From contig CAYPWF010000012.1 in the NCBI GenBank assembly GCA_964414345.1, positions 1-64,000 on the forward strand: DNA of 64,000 bases, given 5' to 3'. Under the pieces are notes generated by a model, which saw only the letters and a list, made by a program, of their open reading frames with translations, was not told where the DNA came from and did not search any database. Below, in pieces: positions 32,710-40,824 of the stretch (position 1 is its first letter; each line of letters starts with the position of its first letter). The translations under genes and the position numbers were made by a program. The DNA comes from Desulfocorpusculum sp964414345 (GTDB lineage Bacteria; Desulfobacterota; Desulfocorpusculales; Desulfocorpusculum).

Positions 32710-34104
32710 TTAGAGAGAACGCAGAAATGCCACCAAGTCCTTCTTTTCTTGATCCGTCAGCTTCAGGCCCTGTATGAGGTTGAAAAATTCCACCGTGTCC
32801 TCAAGGGTTAGGAGGCGCCCGTCGTGAAGATAAGGAGGGGAGTCCTTAATGCCCCTGAGGGTGAAGGTCTTAATGGGACCGTCCGAGGAGGCCATTCTGC
32901 CGTTTACCATCTGCGGTTTGAAGAATCTCTCGGCCTTCAAGTCGTGCATAAGATTGTCGGTATAGTAGGGCGCCGGATGGCAGAGACCGCATTGGGCCTT
33001 GCCGAAGAATATGTCCTGGCCCCTAAGCTCTTCCGGGGAGGCCTTTGCCTGGTCGAGTTTTCCATAAATGTTTAATTTGGGAGCCGGCGGGAAGCCAAGC
33101 AGGGCTTGGAATTCAGCCATGAAGTGGACCTGGCTGCCCCTTTCCAGCACATTCACTCCCTTCTTGGTTGCTATGACAGGATCGCCGTCGAAGTAAGCCG
33201 CCCTCTGTTCGAACTCCGTGAAATCCTCGACAGACTTAAGGGCCCTCTGGGAGCCGAACAAGCGCTGCACATTGACGCCTCGCAGGCTGGGGGTGTCTAT
33301 CCTGTGGCGGAATTCCTGGGGCCTTATGTCCCCCACAAGGTGGGTGGCTGCGTCGGTATGTCCATTGGCGTGGCAGTCGAAGCAGGCCACCCCTCTGCTG
33401 GGTTTCTCGGATCTCCTGTCCTCGGTCTGGTTAAATTGCTGCTGGGGGAAAGGAGTCACCAGAAGCCTCAGGCCCTCGAGCTGTTTGGGGTTCAGAATCC
33501 CGTTGAAAAGCTCATAGTAGTTGTTGATGGTGACCAGCTTTCCCTGGGACACATCCCCCAGATCAGGCCTGGTGGTGAGATAGATGGGTGCCGGGAATTC
33601 GGGAAGAAAATGATCGGGTAGGTCAAAGTCCAGGTCGAACCTTGTCAAATCCCTCTCTTCTTGTCGGTTCAACTCATCGATCACAAACTTGGGGAAAACC
33701 ATGCCGCCTTCGGCGTGATTGGGATGGGGCAAAGGGAGAAACCCCTTGGGCCAGAGATTCTTTTCCTTTATCTCCTCAGAGCTCATGGATGCCAGCTGTT
33801 CCCAGGTCACCCCCTGAGGGAGTTTCACCCTCACACCTTCCTGCACAGGCTTGCCGCGGGACATGGTCACACCCTTGGCAGGGCGGTTTGCCAGGTCGTA
33901 TCGCTCCTGAAGCAAATCCATCTGTTTTTTCATGACCTCAGGCTTTTCAGCCTTCATCTTGGCCATGGTCTTCTCGAAAGGAACTTGAATATCCACAGGG
34001 GCATAACTGCTCTTTCTGGGCTCCTGGGCCGCGGTCGCTGCGAGCCCCGGTAAGAGCCCAAGACATGTAACAATTGAAATAGCCGTCTTGCACAAGCAGT
34101 TCAT
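32710..34104 (-). CDS. Di-heme cytochrome c peroxidase-like periplasmic protein
   Basis: 464 aa. Signal peptide about 1-26 (MNCLCKTAISIVTCLG ... ATAA). Two c-type heme sites: CFDCH (ACFDCHANGHTDAATH) in the middle and CGLCH (AQCGLCHPAPYYTDNL) in the C-terminal third, followed by TFTLRGIKDSPPYLHDGRLL and an EDTVEFFNL helix as in the MauG/CCP family. The roughly 200 N-terminal residues before the first heme are longer than in classical CcpA. ATG 34104 follows GAGGAGGGA. It may reduce peroxide or oxidise another substrate; the partner is unknown. Confidence 0.88.
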   Translation of the reverse strand: MNCLCKTAISIVTCLGLLPGLAATAAQEPRKSSYAPVDIQVPFEKTMAKMKAEKPEVMKKQMDLLQERYDLANRPAKGVTMSRGKPVQEGVRVKLPQGVTWEQLASMSSEEIKEKNLWPKGFLPLPHPNHAEGGMVFPKFVIDELNRQEERDLTRFDLDFDLPDHFLPEFPAPIYLTTRPDLGDVSQGKLVTINNYYELFNGILNPKQLEGLRLLVTPFPQQQFNQTEDRRSEKPSRGVACFDCHANGHTDAATHLVGDIRPQEFRHRIDTPSLRGVNVQRLFGSQRALKSVEDFTEFEQRAAYFDGDPVIATKKGVNVLERGSQVHFMAEFQALLGFPPAPKLNIYGKLDQAKASPEELRGQDIFFGKAQCGLCHPAPYYTDNLMHDLKAERFFKPQMVNGRMASSDGPIKTFTLRGIKDSPPYLHDGRLLTLEDTVEFFNLIQGLKLTDQEKKDLVAFLRSL

Positions 34105-34507
34105 GGAAGATCCCTCCTCATCGGCGCAGGCCGTTTCTATGAACCCAGAGATTTTTCGTAGGACAATAATTGAAGCCCTCACACACCCCTCATAAATAAG
34201 GTCTCTTTACCTTTCACCCGAGGATCACCCCCTTTCTGAACCGGTGTTCTCTCCAATGACACCTCTGGAGGTCCCTTTCCCTCCATGACTAAGAACCATT
34301 TGGCTACACTCGGCTTCAACTGCTCAATAGAGGGTTTTACCCATATTGGCAACCCACTGCTGCCTTTTCCTCTCCCAAGGCTACAGTATAGACCCCATGG
34401 GCTTTGGCCAGCAGGCTCCCCAAGGCTTCCTTGCAAAAAAATTTCATCGAACCTTTTCTGGAATTATAAAAGGCAAGGGGTGTTGAGCCCACCTGAAACC
34501 TGAGCCG
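34105..34507. other. Gene-free stretch upstream of the di-heme protein
   Basis: No supported gene. A minus-strand frame (34436-34179) is open but has no ribosome binding site or recognisable motif. The promoter of the di-heme gene should be near 34110-34180; TTGTCC-N17-TTCATA on the minus strand is a weak candidate. Confidence 0.35.
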
Positions 34508-34645
34508 AATAGATCTCCAAAGCCCCTAACTTGGGGGGCTTAAGCCCCCAAGCCCAGGGCCAAATCTGGAACCCATAAAACAGGGCGTTCTGGAGTACAG
34601 ACCGGTTTGCTGAAAATAGACAGCACCAACCAAATGATTGTGAGT
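34508..34645 (-). repeat. Dispersed intergenic repeat, copy 8 (minus orientation)
   Basis: On the minus strand: GCAAACCGGTCTGTACTCC, AGAACGCCCTGTTTTATGGG (shared almost exactly with copy 7), the palindrome CTTGGGGGCTTAAGCCCCCC (34530-34552) and the tail GGGGCTTTGGAGATC. Copies 7 and 8 are the closest pair in the window and flank the di-heme gene in the same orientation. Confidence 0.8.
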
Positions 34646-34697
34646 AATGCAGGTCAGGCCCAAAAAAGGTATAGGAAGGTCTTGATCTTAGTTCCCT

Positions 34698-35867
34698 TCA
34701 CAGCCTGGATTTCAGTAGGGCCAGACGAGAAGCGGCTTGATCCAGAGTCTCCTGCTTTTTGCAGAAGCAGAATCGCACCTGCTGGGAGCCCCTTTCAGGC
34801 TCTGAATAGAAGCTGCTTCCCGGAACTGCTGCAACGCCTATCTCCTCTACCAGGAACTTGCAAAAGGCAACATCATCCTGGAATCCGAAGTTTGTGATGT
34901 CGGTCATAATGTAGTAGGCCCCCTGGGGCCTGAAAGTGTGAAAGCCGGCTTGGGCCAGAGCTTCCAGGAGGATGTCTCTTCGGGCCGCATATCCTGCGGC
35001 CAGCTCCTTGTAATAAATTTCCGGGAAACCCATGGCCACAACTCCTGCCTCCTGCAGAGGGGCTGCAGCCCCAACTGTCAGAAAATCATGTACTTTCCTG
35101 ACTGCTGAGGTCAGCTCCTGGCAGGCAAGCACGTACCCTATGCGCCAGCCTGTAACGCTGTAAGTCTTTGAAAGACCGTTTATGACAATCGTTCGCTCTC
35201 TCATTTCGGGCAGGGAGGCTATGCAGAGATGCTCAGCCCCGTCATATAGAATGTGCTCGTAGATTTCGTCTGTAATGACCAGAGCATCCCACCTTCGGCA
35301 AAGCCCTGCCAAAAACTCCAGTTCTTCCTTGGAAAACACCTTGCCTGTGGGGTTGTGGGGGGTGTTGAGTATCAGGGCCCGGGTGTTCTGGTTAAAGGCC
35401 GCCTCCATCTCGTCCTTGTCAAAATTCCAGTCGGGAGGATTCAGGGGCACGTACCTGGGCCGAGCCCCGCACAAGATGGCGTCGGGTCCGTAGTTTTCAT
35501 AGAAGGGCTCAAGCACCACCACCTCTTCACCCGGATTCACCACGGCCAGCATGGAGGCGATCATGGCCTCTGTAGAACCGCAGGTAACAGTTATTTCAGT
35601 CTCCGGATCGTACCTCAGGCCCAGATATTGCTCCACCTTTTTTGAAATGGCATTTCTGAAGGCTGTTGAACCCCAGGTTATGGCGTACTGGTTGAGGTCG
35701 GCGTCTATGGCTGCCTTGGCGGCTTCTTTGAGGGGTGCTGGGGCCGGAAAGTCCGGGAATCCCTGCGCCAGGTTCACCCCGTTGTGCCGGATGCAAAGAC
35801 GCGTCATGTCTCTAATCACCGATTCGGTAAACTGCCTCGCCTTGTAAGAGACTCCTCTCTGGTTCAT
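34698..35867 (-). CDS. Class I/II PLP-dependent aminotransferase (aspartate-type)
   Basis: 389 aa, fold-type I. Motifs: VNLAQGFPDFPAPAPLKEAA near the N-terminus, VTCGSTEAMIASMLAVVNPG, LNTPHNPTGKVFSKEELE (the Asn contacting PLP), ITDEIYEHILYDG and the Schiff-base lysine in VINGLSKTYSVTGWRIGYV (about 237). The final Arg is in QVRFCFCKKQETLDQAASRL. Similar enzymes are MetC/aspartate or aromatic aminotransferases, and also kynurenine aminotransferase/methionine-salvage types. Stands alone. Confidence 0.92.
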   Translation of the reverse strand: MNQRGVSYKARQFTESVIRDMTRLCIRHNGVNLAQGFPDFPAPAPLKEAAKAAIDADLNQYAITWGSTAFRNAISKKVEQYLGLRYDPETEITVTCGSTEAMIASMLAVVNPGEEVVVLEPFYENYGPDAILCGARPRYVPLNPPDWNFDKDEMEAAFNQNTRALILNTPHNPTGKVFSKEELEFLAGLCRRWDALVITDEIYEHILYDGAEHLCIASLPEMRERTIVINGLSKTYSVTGWRIGYVLACQELTSAVRKVHDFLTVGAAAPLQEAGVVAMGFPEIYYKELAAGYAARRDILLEALAQAGFHTFRPQGAYYIMTDITNFGFQDDVAFCKFLVEEIGVAAVPGSSFYSEPERGSQQVRFCFCKKQETLDQAASRLALLKSRL

Positions 35868-36060
35868 TTTGCCGGAGCTCCCGCCTGGGAAAAAAATAGT
35901 TTCACTGCCGCAGTACCCTTACGCAAAAGTGGCCTCCCCGGCAGTGGAGTTTCAAGGGTAACATCCGGCAGGCTGCAGATCAACAGAGCCTTGGAGCTTT
36001 CTCATGACAAGGGAAATGCGTTTTGTTGGAGAAAGGGAACTCTCCGGGGTTGAGGTGCAG

Positions 36061-36924
36061 TCAGGGTCGAGTCCTTACCACTTCCTCCAGAGCTTTAGGA
36101 ATCTCTTCTATGATCCGGCCTATTTGGGTTGCAGGGGTGGGATCCGCCAGCTTTCCCGCAAGCCTGTTGGCCCTGGCCGCCCACTCACAAGCCCTTGCCA
36201 CCTCCATTCCAGAGGCAATTAGAGCTGCGGCCATACCCGTCACTGTATCCCCTGTGCCTCCTATGGCCTCCATAGCCTCTACAACCGGCTCCTGGATGAC
36301 GGATAGGACCCCTTCCCTTGCAGCAACGTAGTCGGAAACTCCCTTGACCAAGAGCCAACGAGATGCGTCCTCGTTCTTGTAGGCCCTTGCTATTAGCTCA
36401 GGGACACGATTCTCCTCTTTCAGGAGAAAGCCTCTGGTGTAAAAAGGATGGGGAGCCTGCTCATCGGCCAGGAAGGCCAGCTCCCCCACATCCGGAGTGA
36501 AAAGATCGTAAGACTGGGCCTGGCCGCTCATCTTAGCCACGTACATGTAGCCGGCATCGGCTATCAGCAGAGGTCTTGGCTCAAGGGCATCCAGCGCCAA
36601 AAGCACCCTGTTGTGCCAGTCCACATCAGGCAGAATATAATGAAAAGCTATGATCCTTGCACCCCAAGAGCCGATTTTTTGAGCCAGATGGGAGTAAAGT
36701 TTTAGGCTCCCCTCCCCTGTGCCTATGTCTCCGGCCAGGCAGGCATAAGGTGGACTGTCACCTAGCAGGGAGGCGGTTTTGGCAGCAGCAGCCAGCAGGG
36801 CAGTGGTGCCTCTGCCCACAGCAATCTCTTGCCCTGCAAGAAAGAGTTTTTCTTGGTTCAGGGATACATGACCCTCCAGCACCTGAGAGAGACGCTCCGG
36901 GACGGTTCCGACTACTGCAAGCAC
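36061..36924 (-). CDS. Ribokinase-fold protein (NAD(P)H-hydrate dehydratase-like) in the selenium cluster
   Basis: 287 aa, GTG start after GGAGGCGATGAGAAG. The anion-hole motif GGTGDTVTGMAAALIASG (about 240-257) is that of ADP-dependent NAD(P)H-hydrate dehydratase/ribokinase-fold proteins. Earlier, AVGRGTTALLAAAAKTASLL and DLFTPDVGELAFLAD fit the fold (the latter like the 'T/V-P-x-x-x-E' strand of YjeF-C). It overlaps the DUF3343 gene by 13 bases, so it is the last gene of the yedE-yedF-DUF3343 operon. A genuine repair dehydratase would normally be fused to the epimerase domain; here it seems specialised. Function in selenium handling is inferred from position only. Confidence 0.72.
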   Translation of the reverse strand: MLAVVGTVPERLSQVLEGHVSLNQEKLFLAGQEIAVGRGTTALLAAAAKTASLLGDSPPYACLAGDIGTGEGSLKLYSHLAQKIGSWGARIIAFHYILPDVDWHNRVLLALDALEPRPLLIADAGYMYVAKMSGQAQSYDLFTPDVGELAFLADEQAPHPFYTRGFLLKEENRVPELIARAYKNEDASRWLLVKGVSDYVAAREGVLSVIQEPVVEAMEAIGGTGDTVTGMAAALIASGMEVARACEWAARANRLAGKLADPTPATQIGRIIEEIPKALEEVVRTRP

Positions 36925-37475
36925 CTTCTCATCGCCTCCTCAAAAGCCATCTGCAAGGCATATCCGCACAAGGTGTGGCCTAGCTCGAGGGGTTGGGGGG
37001 CTTCCCTGAGGTTCTGCCCTACAAGTTCTTGGGCCAGGTAAGGAACATCCGGGCATCCCCCCCCAGACACGTTCACGATTAGTCCGGTGCCTCTTTCCAC
37101 TGTCAATTTCATGTTGGCGGCCCTCACCATGAGATAAGCACCCAGCTCCTTAACATGGTACAGGCCCACAGGAGTTAGCAGCGGACTGTCTACAGGAACC
37201 ACCTCCAAGGGCTCCAGTCCAACATCCCCAAGGATCCTTTTCACCTCAAGCTGCTCCATCAATGCAAACTCTATTACCATGTCACAGCCTGTTTGTATCT
37301 GGGGAGGCGGCCCCATCACCCTTACCTTTTTCCCTTTTGCGCGAAGAACTCTCTCGGCCCGGATCACCTCACCTGTGCTGCGAAACACCAAGATGCCTTT
37401 CCCCTGCCGCCCCTCGGCCGAGGGTTTGGGAGACTTCTCGGTATCTCTTCTGAATCTCTTTAGAAAAGACTTCAA
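36912..37475 (-). CDS. DUF3343 protein with an unusual C-terminal extension
   Basis: 187 aa. Residues about 27-95 are a DUF3343 domain (ILVFRSTGEVIRAERVLRAK, then TGCDMVIEF with a conserved Cys), a putative Se/S carrier-like unit often found with YedF and YedE. Residues about 110-187 are extra compared with the usual roughly 80-residue family: KLTVERGTGLIVNVSGGGCP then YLAQELVGQNL and LELGHTLCGYALQMAFEEA. This part has a glycine-rich cysteine motif and is not recognised. The start overlaps the yedF stop by 4 bases. Confidence 0.78.
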   Translation of the reverse strand: MKSFLKRFRRDTEKSPKPSAEGRQGKGILVFRSTGEVIRAERVLRAKGKKVRVMGPPPQIQTGCDMVIEFALMEQLEVKRILGDVGLEPLEVVPVDSPLLTPVGLYHVKELGAYLMVRAANMKLTVERGTGLIVNVSGGGCPDVPYLAQELVGQNLREAPQPLELGHTLCGYALQMAFEEAMRRCLQ

Positions 37476-37696
37476 GCCTCTTTCTCCAGAAGGATCTTAT
37501 AGCCTTGATCGGTCTGTTCCTCCTTGGATACCCGCCATCCTTCCATAGCTGCGGCCCTTGCCACATTCTCACGGCTGGTGCTGGTGTCCACCAAGACCTC
37601 CAGAGAGCCCCGGACCATTTTCTTCATGTTCTCCATGACCAGAAGGACCGGCTGGGGGCAGGAAAGTCCCCTGGCGTCTATTGTCTTGTCGGGCAT
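37472..37696 (-). CDS. yedF: TusA/YedF-family sulfurtransferase-like protein
   Basis: 74 aa. SirA/TusA fold; the CPxP motif with the acceptor Cys13 is in IDARGLSCPQPVLLVMENM. The rest (LEVLVDTSTSRENVARAAAM) is typical. The position immediately after yedE and before DUF3343 identifies it as the YedF type linked to selenium rather than tRNA-thiolating TusA. It probably passes selenium or sulfur as a persulfide/perselenide. Confidence 0.88.
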   Translation of the reverse strand: MPDKTIDARGLSCPQPVLLVMENMKKMVRGSLEVLVDTSTSRENVARAAAMEGWRVSKEEQTDQGYKILLEKEA

Positions 37697-37710
37697 CTCA
37701 GAACCTCCTT

Positions 37711-38805
37711 TCAGGCTCTTTTCAAGTTGGTGAAACCGATGAAAAGGCAGGTAGCCAATGTTACCACCACGGCAGTGACACCGTGGGCTCCAATGCCTTG
37801 TGGGCTGCTGGCCAGACCGAAGTTATGCGCCACGGCTGCTCCCACTATCATACCCAGCACAAAAATCCCGGCATCATTGTCTCCTTCTCCTGCCATGAAG
37901 AGCTGCCTTCCTGGGCACCCCCCGGCAAGGGCAAAGGCCAGCCCCGCCACAAGCATCCCTGCAAAGTTCCAGATATGCTGGGAGTGGGCCACGGGCTGTT
38001 TCTCGAAGCCTGGATGGAACTGGCCCAGGATCAAGTTCACCACCCAGGCAACCACCACCAAGGCAATCATGCCCGAAAAAAGATGCCACTGGCGAAACAG
38101 GATGAGGTCGCGGATCCCGCCCATGGTGCAGAAACGGCTCCTTTGGGCCAGAATTCCGATGAGCACTCCGGCTCCCAGGGAAATCAGCAATGGAGCCTTG
38201 GCGGCTCCCGGCCCTTGAAGGCTGTAGAAAAGTATTCCGCTTGAGGGCTGGCCTTCCACCGGCGGGTATATGATCCTCAGTAAAAGGAGACCCCCCATCA
38301 GGATGGGAAGCAAAAGCCCCACCGAGACACTCTGAGCATTGCTTCGCCCCAGGGAATAGCCCCCTTTGAAGAAAAGAGTTCCTATCCATATGCCTGTTGC
38401 CAACCCGGCCAAACCCAAGATGGCGTTTCCGTCTCCACCAGCCAGCCTAAGAAGAGCCCTCCAGGGACATCCCAAGAAGACAAGCGCCCCCACCATGGCG
38501 CAAACCCCCAGAAGAAATCTGGCTACAGGAGCAGACCCGCCTCTAGGCCTGAATTCCCTGAAAGCCAAGGCAGAGAGAAACGCCCCCAGCACAAAACCCA
38601 GTATCTCCGGCCTCAGATACTGGACCACGGCGGCCCTGTGAAAACCGACGGCACCCGCGATATCCCTCTCCATGCAGGCCACACAGATGCCCATGTTGGC
38701 AGGGTTGCCCAGCTTTTGAAGCAAAGGGGCCATAACACCGATGGAAGCCCCCACAAGGATGATTCCCCAGCGAGTAGAGAAGACATTCCCTTTCATTTCT
38801 CCCAC
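37711..38805 (-). CDS. yedE: YedE/YeeE family membrane protein, putative selenium transporter
   Basis: 364 aa with about ten hydrophobic segments. Cysteine motifs along the putative pathway: MGICVACMERDIAGAVGFHR (about 37-56), VFLGCPWRALLRLAGGDGN, RSRFCTMGGIRDLILFR and LAGGCPGRQLFMAGEGDND. This set (CxxC-MERD, GCPWR, CTMGG, GCPGR) matches the YedE/FdhT group linked to selenium metabolism, which is longer than thiosulfate-transporting YeeE. ATG 38805 or 38796. It lies 96 bp after the Sec-like tRNA gene in the same direction, followed 14 bp later by yedF. Confidence 0.9.
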   Translation of the reverse strand: MGEMKGNVFSTRWGIILVGASIGVMAPLLQKLGNPANMGICVACMERDIAGAVGFHRAAVVQYLRPEILGFVLGAFLSALAFREFRPRGGSAPVARFLLGVCAMVGALVFLGCPWRALLRLAGGDGNAILGLAGLATGIWIGTLFFKGGYSLGRSNAQSVSVGLLLPILMGGLLLLRIIYPPVEGQPSSGILFYSLQGPGAAKAPLLISLGAGVLIGILAQRSRFCTMGGIRDLILFRQWHLFSGMIALVVVAWVVNLILGQFHPGFEKQPVAHSQHIWNFAGMLVAGLAFALAGGCPGRQLFMAGEGDNDAGIFVLGMIVGAAVAHNFGLASSPQGIGAHGVTAVVVTLATCLFIGFTNLKRA

Positions 38806-38901
38806 CTCCCTCCTCTCCAGCCTGGTTGTTGTTTCAGCTTGCCGAGTCCATCCCTATGCCGGGAAAAGATGGACTATGGGCCCTCCCACTTGGGGCCCAT
38901 T

Positions 38902-38998
38902 TGGAGGCCGGCCTGCGAGTCGAACGCAGCAGGATGGTGTTTAGCCATCCCCATACGGGTTTGCAGCCCGCGGGGAGCCCCGGCTCCCTTCACCGGCC
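38902..38998 (-). tRNA. tRNA-Cys(GCA) with selenocysteine-tRNA-like D arm and long variable arm
   Basis: Mature length 97 nt including encoded CCA. Read on the minus strand: acceptor GGCCGGT/GCCGGCC (7 bp, last pair U-G) and discriminator T (U73) followed by CCA. The flanking GA and TC could extend the stem. The D arm is a 6-bp stem GGGAGC/GCTCCC with a 4-nt loop CGGG. The anticodon arm is GCGGG-CTGCAAA-CCCGT, anticodon GCA (38964-38962). The variable arm is GGATGG/CCATCC with a 7-nt loop. The T arm is CTGCG-TTCGACT-CGCAG. A 6-bp D stem with a 4-nt loop and a long variable arm are hallmarks of bacterial tRNASec. U73, GCA and the 7/5 stem are tRNACys features. The usual U8 is absent (G there). 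It lies just upstream of yedE-yedF. Published surveys of tRNASec relatives (Soll laboratory, from memory) describe extra Sec-mimicking tRNACys in deltaproteobacteria. Confidence 0.88.
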
Positions 38999-39000
38999 TC

Positions 39001-39410
39001 AAAGGGTCAACCCCTAGCACAGGCCATTCTCACTAGTTCTTTCCCAAGAGCATCCTTGCAGCCCCCAAGCCCCCTTCCCATTGCCAACTGAGTTATACCT
39101 CACATCCGGCGATTTATCAATAAGCTATATTCAACATACTGATCTATCCGGGAATGGCCTTTGGCATGAGAAGGCCTGGATGTTCGAAACCCAAGCGTCC
39201 CGGCCGCAGGTTCCAAGCCGCTTGGGTCACACCACGCCGCCCCCAATTGTGAAGTCTGGTATGTCTTGAAGTTCAGGCCCATGACCCCCCAGGGGTCTTG
39301 CAATCCTTAACCCTGTCTGGGGAAGCCCCCTCCATGTGATCCGCCGGCTCCCCTGAGGTTGTCCCTTCCAGCGCCTTTCCCTGGAGGCTCTTGTGGGATA
39401 TGATGAGGAA
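39001..39410. other. Divergent intergenic region between the tRNA and the FAD oxidase
   Basis: No gene seen. It should hold the promoter of the tRNA-yedE operon near 39020-39060, but no clear -35/-10 pair is visible. A pair of related segments (CATCCGGCGATTTATC and similar AT-rich text) gives no recognisable element. Confidence 0.35.
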
Positions 39411-39432
39411 AAAGCGCCCCACTGGGCGCTTT
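39411..39432. terminator. Hairpin with flanking A/T runs upstream of the FAD oxidase
   Basis: AAAGCGCCC-CACT-GGGCGCTTT, 9-bp perfect stem preceded by a run of A. On the minus strand it ends in five T. It may insulate the oxidase gene from read-through; no gene that would need it on the minus strand is seen. Confidence 0.45.
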
Positions 39433-39454
39433 ATCTGCTAGCTAGGGTACAAGA

Positions 39455-40822
39455 GTGAAAAAATCCCTGGTCAGGGAATTTAGGAAAATTCTGGGGGCCC
39501 AGAGGTGTCTTGACGCACCCGAGGATCTGTATGCCTATTCCCATGACTGCTATGCCAGGGGCAAGCCGGAGCTGGTTCTCATCCCCAGGACCACCCAGGA
39601 AGTCTCTGCCATCCTGCGAATAGCCCACCGGGAGGGGGTGCCTGTAACGCCCAGGGGAGGCGGTTCAAGCCTTTGCGGAGCCACAACTCCCATAAGAGGC
39701 GGCATAGTGCTGGCCACAAACCAGATGGACAAGATCCTGGAGGTAAGCCAAGAAGACCGTCTGGCTGTGGTGGAGCCGGGGGTTGTGACTCTAAGGCTTC
39801 ATCAGGCAGTAGAGGCCGTGGGGCTCTTCTACCCGCCGGATCCGGCTTCCTACGCCATGTCCCTCATAGGGGGAAACGTTGCCACCAACGCAGGAGGACC
39901 CCGCTGCCTTAAATACGGTGTCACCAGGGACTACCTTTTGGGCCTTGAAGTGGTCCTGGCGGACGGAGAAGTGCTCCAAACAGGAAGCCGAGCTGTGAAG
40001 GACGTAACAGGTTATGACCTAACCAGGCTCTTTTGCGGTTCCGAGGGGACCCTTGGGGTGATCACCCGCATCACCGTGAGGCTAATACCCAAACCCGAGA
40101 CAAAGCGCACTATACTCACCAGCCTGCGAACGGTGGAGGAAGCCAGTCAAATGGTCTCCCGCATCATAGGGGCCGGCATCCTCCCCACAACCCTTGAGTT
40201 CATGGACCAGGCCTACCTCCAGACAGTGGAGGAGCTCATGCACCTTGGCCTTCCCGTGGAGGCAGGGGCAATGCTGCTCATCGAGGTGGATGGTTTCGAG
40301 GAGGCGGTGGAACGCCAGGCCGGCATAGTGGAAAGGTTCTGCAAGGAGCACGGTGCACTGGATGTGGCAGTGGCCAGGACCCCACAGGAAAGCGACCAGC
40401 TCTGGAAAGGCAGGCGCATGGGCACCGTGGCCCTTATGAGGGCGGCCAAGCTCATGATCTCCCATGACGCCACTGTTCCAGCCAGTTCTATTCCGGAGTT
40501 GGTGGCCCACACCCACGAGGTGGCCCTCCAGGCGGATCTCAAGGTGGTCATCATAGGGCATGCCGGAGACGGGAACATGCACCCCATCTTCCTTCTGGAT
40601 CCCTCCCGACAAGGAGAGATGGAGCGGTTCGACAAGGCATCCAGAGAGCTTTTCCGCTTCACAGTGGAGAAGGGTGGAACCCTCTCAGGGGAGCACGGAA
40701 TAGGTCTGGAGAAGAACCCTTATCTCCATTTTCAGGTAAACGAAATTGGCATGCGCACCATGAGGGCCATAAAGAAAGCCCTGGACCCCAAGGGCATATT
40801 GAATCCGGGGAAGTTTGTTTGA
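39455..40822 (+). CDS. FAD-binding oxidase, glycolate oxidase GlcD-type subunit
   Basis: 455 aa, GTG start. FAD_binding_4 domain (about 40-215): VTPRGGGSSLCGATTPIRGG, DRLAVVEPGVVTLRLHQAVE, NVATNAGGPRCLKYGVTRDY and RLFCGSEGTLGVITRITVRL. The C-terminal FAD-oxidase domain ends HAGDGNMHPIFLLDP and GGTLSGEHGIGLEKNPYL. It oxidises a 2-hydroxyacid (D-lactate or glycolate) and passes electrons to the Fe-S partner encoded next. The two LarA/dehydrogenase genes at 11.6-13.8 kb could feed related metabolism. Confidence 0.94.
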   Translation: MKKSLVREFRKILGAQRCLDAPEDLYAYSHDCYARGKPELVLIPRTTQEVSAILRIAHREGVPVTPRGGGSSLCGATTPIRGGIVLATNQMDKILEVSQEDRLAVVEPGVVTLRLHQAVEAVGLFYPPDPASYAMSLIGGNVATNAGGPRCLKYGVTRDYLLGLEVVLADGEVLQTGSRAVKDVTGYDLTRLFCGSEGTLGVITRITVRLIPKPETKRTILTSLRTVEEASQMVSRIIGAGILPTTLEFMDQAYLQTVEELMHLGLPVEAGAMLLIEVDGFEEAVERQAGIVERFCKEHGALDVAVARTPQESDQLWKGRRMGTVALMRAAKLMISHDATVPASSIPELVAHTHEVALQADLKVVIIGHAGDGNMHPIFLLDPSRQGEMERFDKASRELFRFTVEKGGTLSGEHGIGLEKNPYLHFQVNEIGMRTMRAIKKALDPKGILNPGKFV

Positions 40823-40824
40823 AG

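Noticed and set aside
34179..34436. A possible small minus-strand gene before the di-heme protein
   Set aside because: No ribosome binding site, no recognisable motif and low-complexity composition; the region is more likely promoter and leader.
38901..39003. A standard tRNASec (UCA) gene
   Set aside because: The body is Sec-like, but the anticodon loop CTGCAAA reads GCA, the discriminator is U and the acceptor-T stack is 12 bp rather than 13, so it is called a Sec-like tRNACys.
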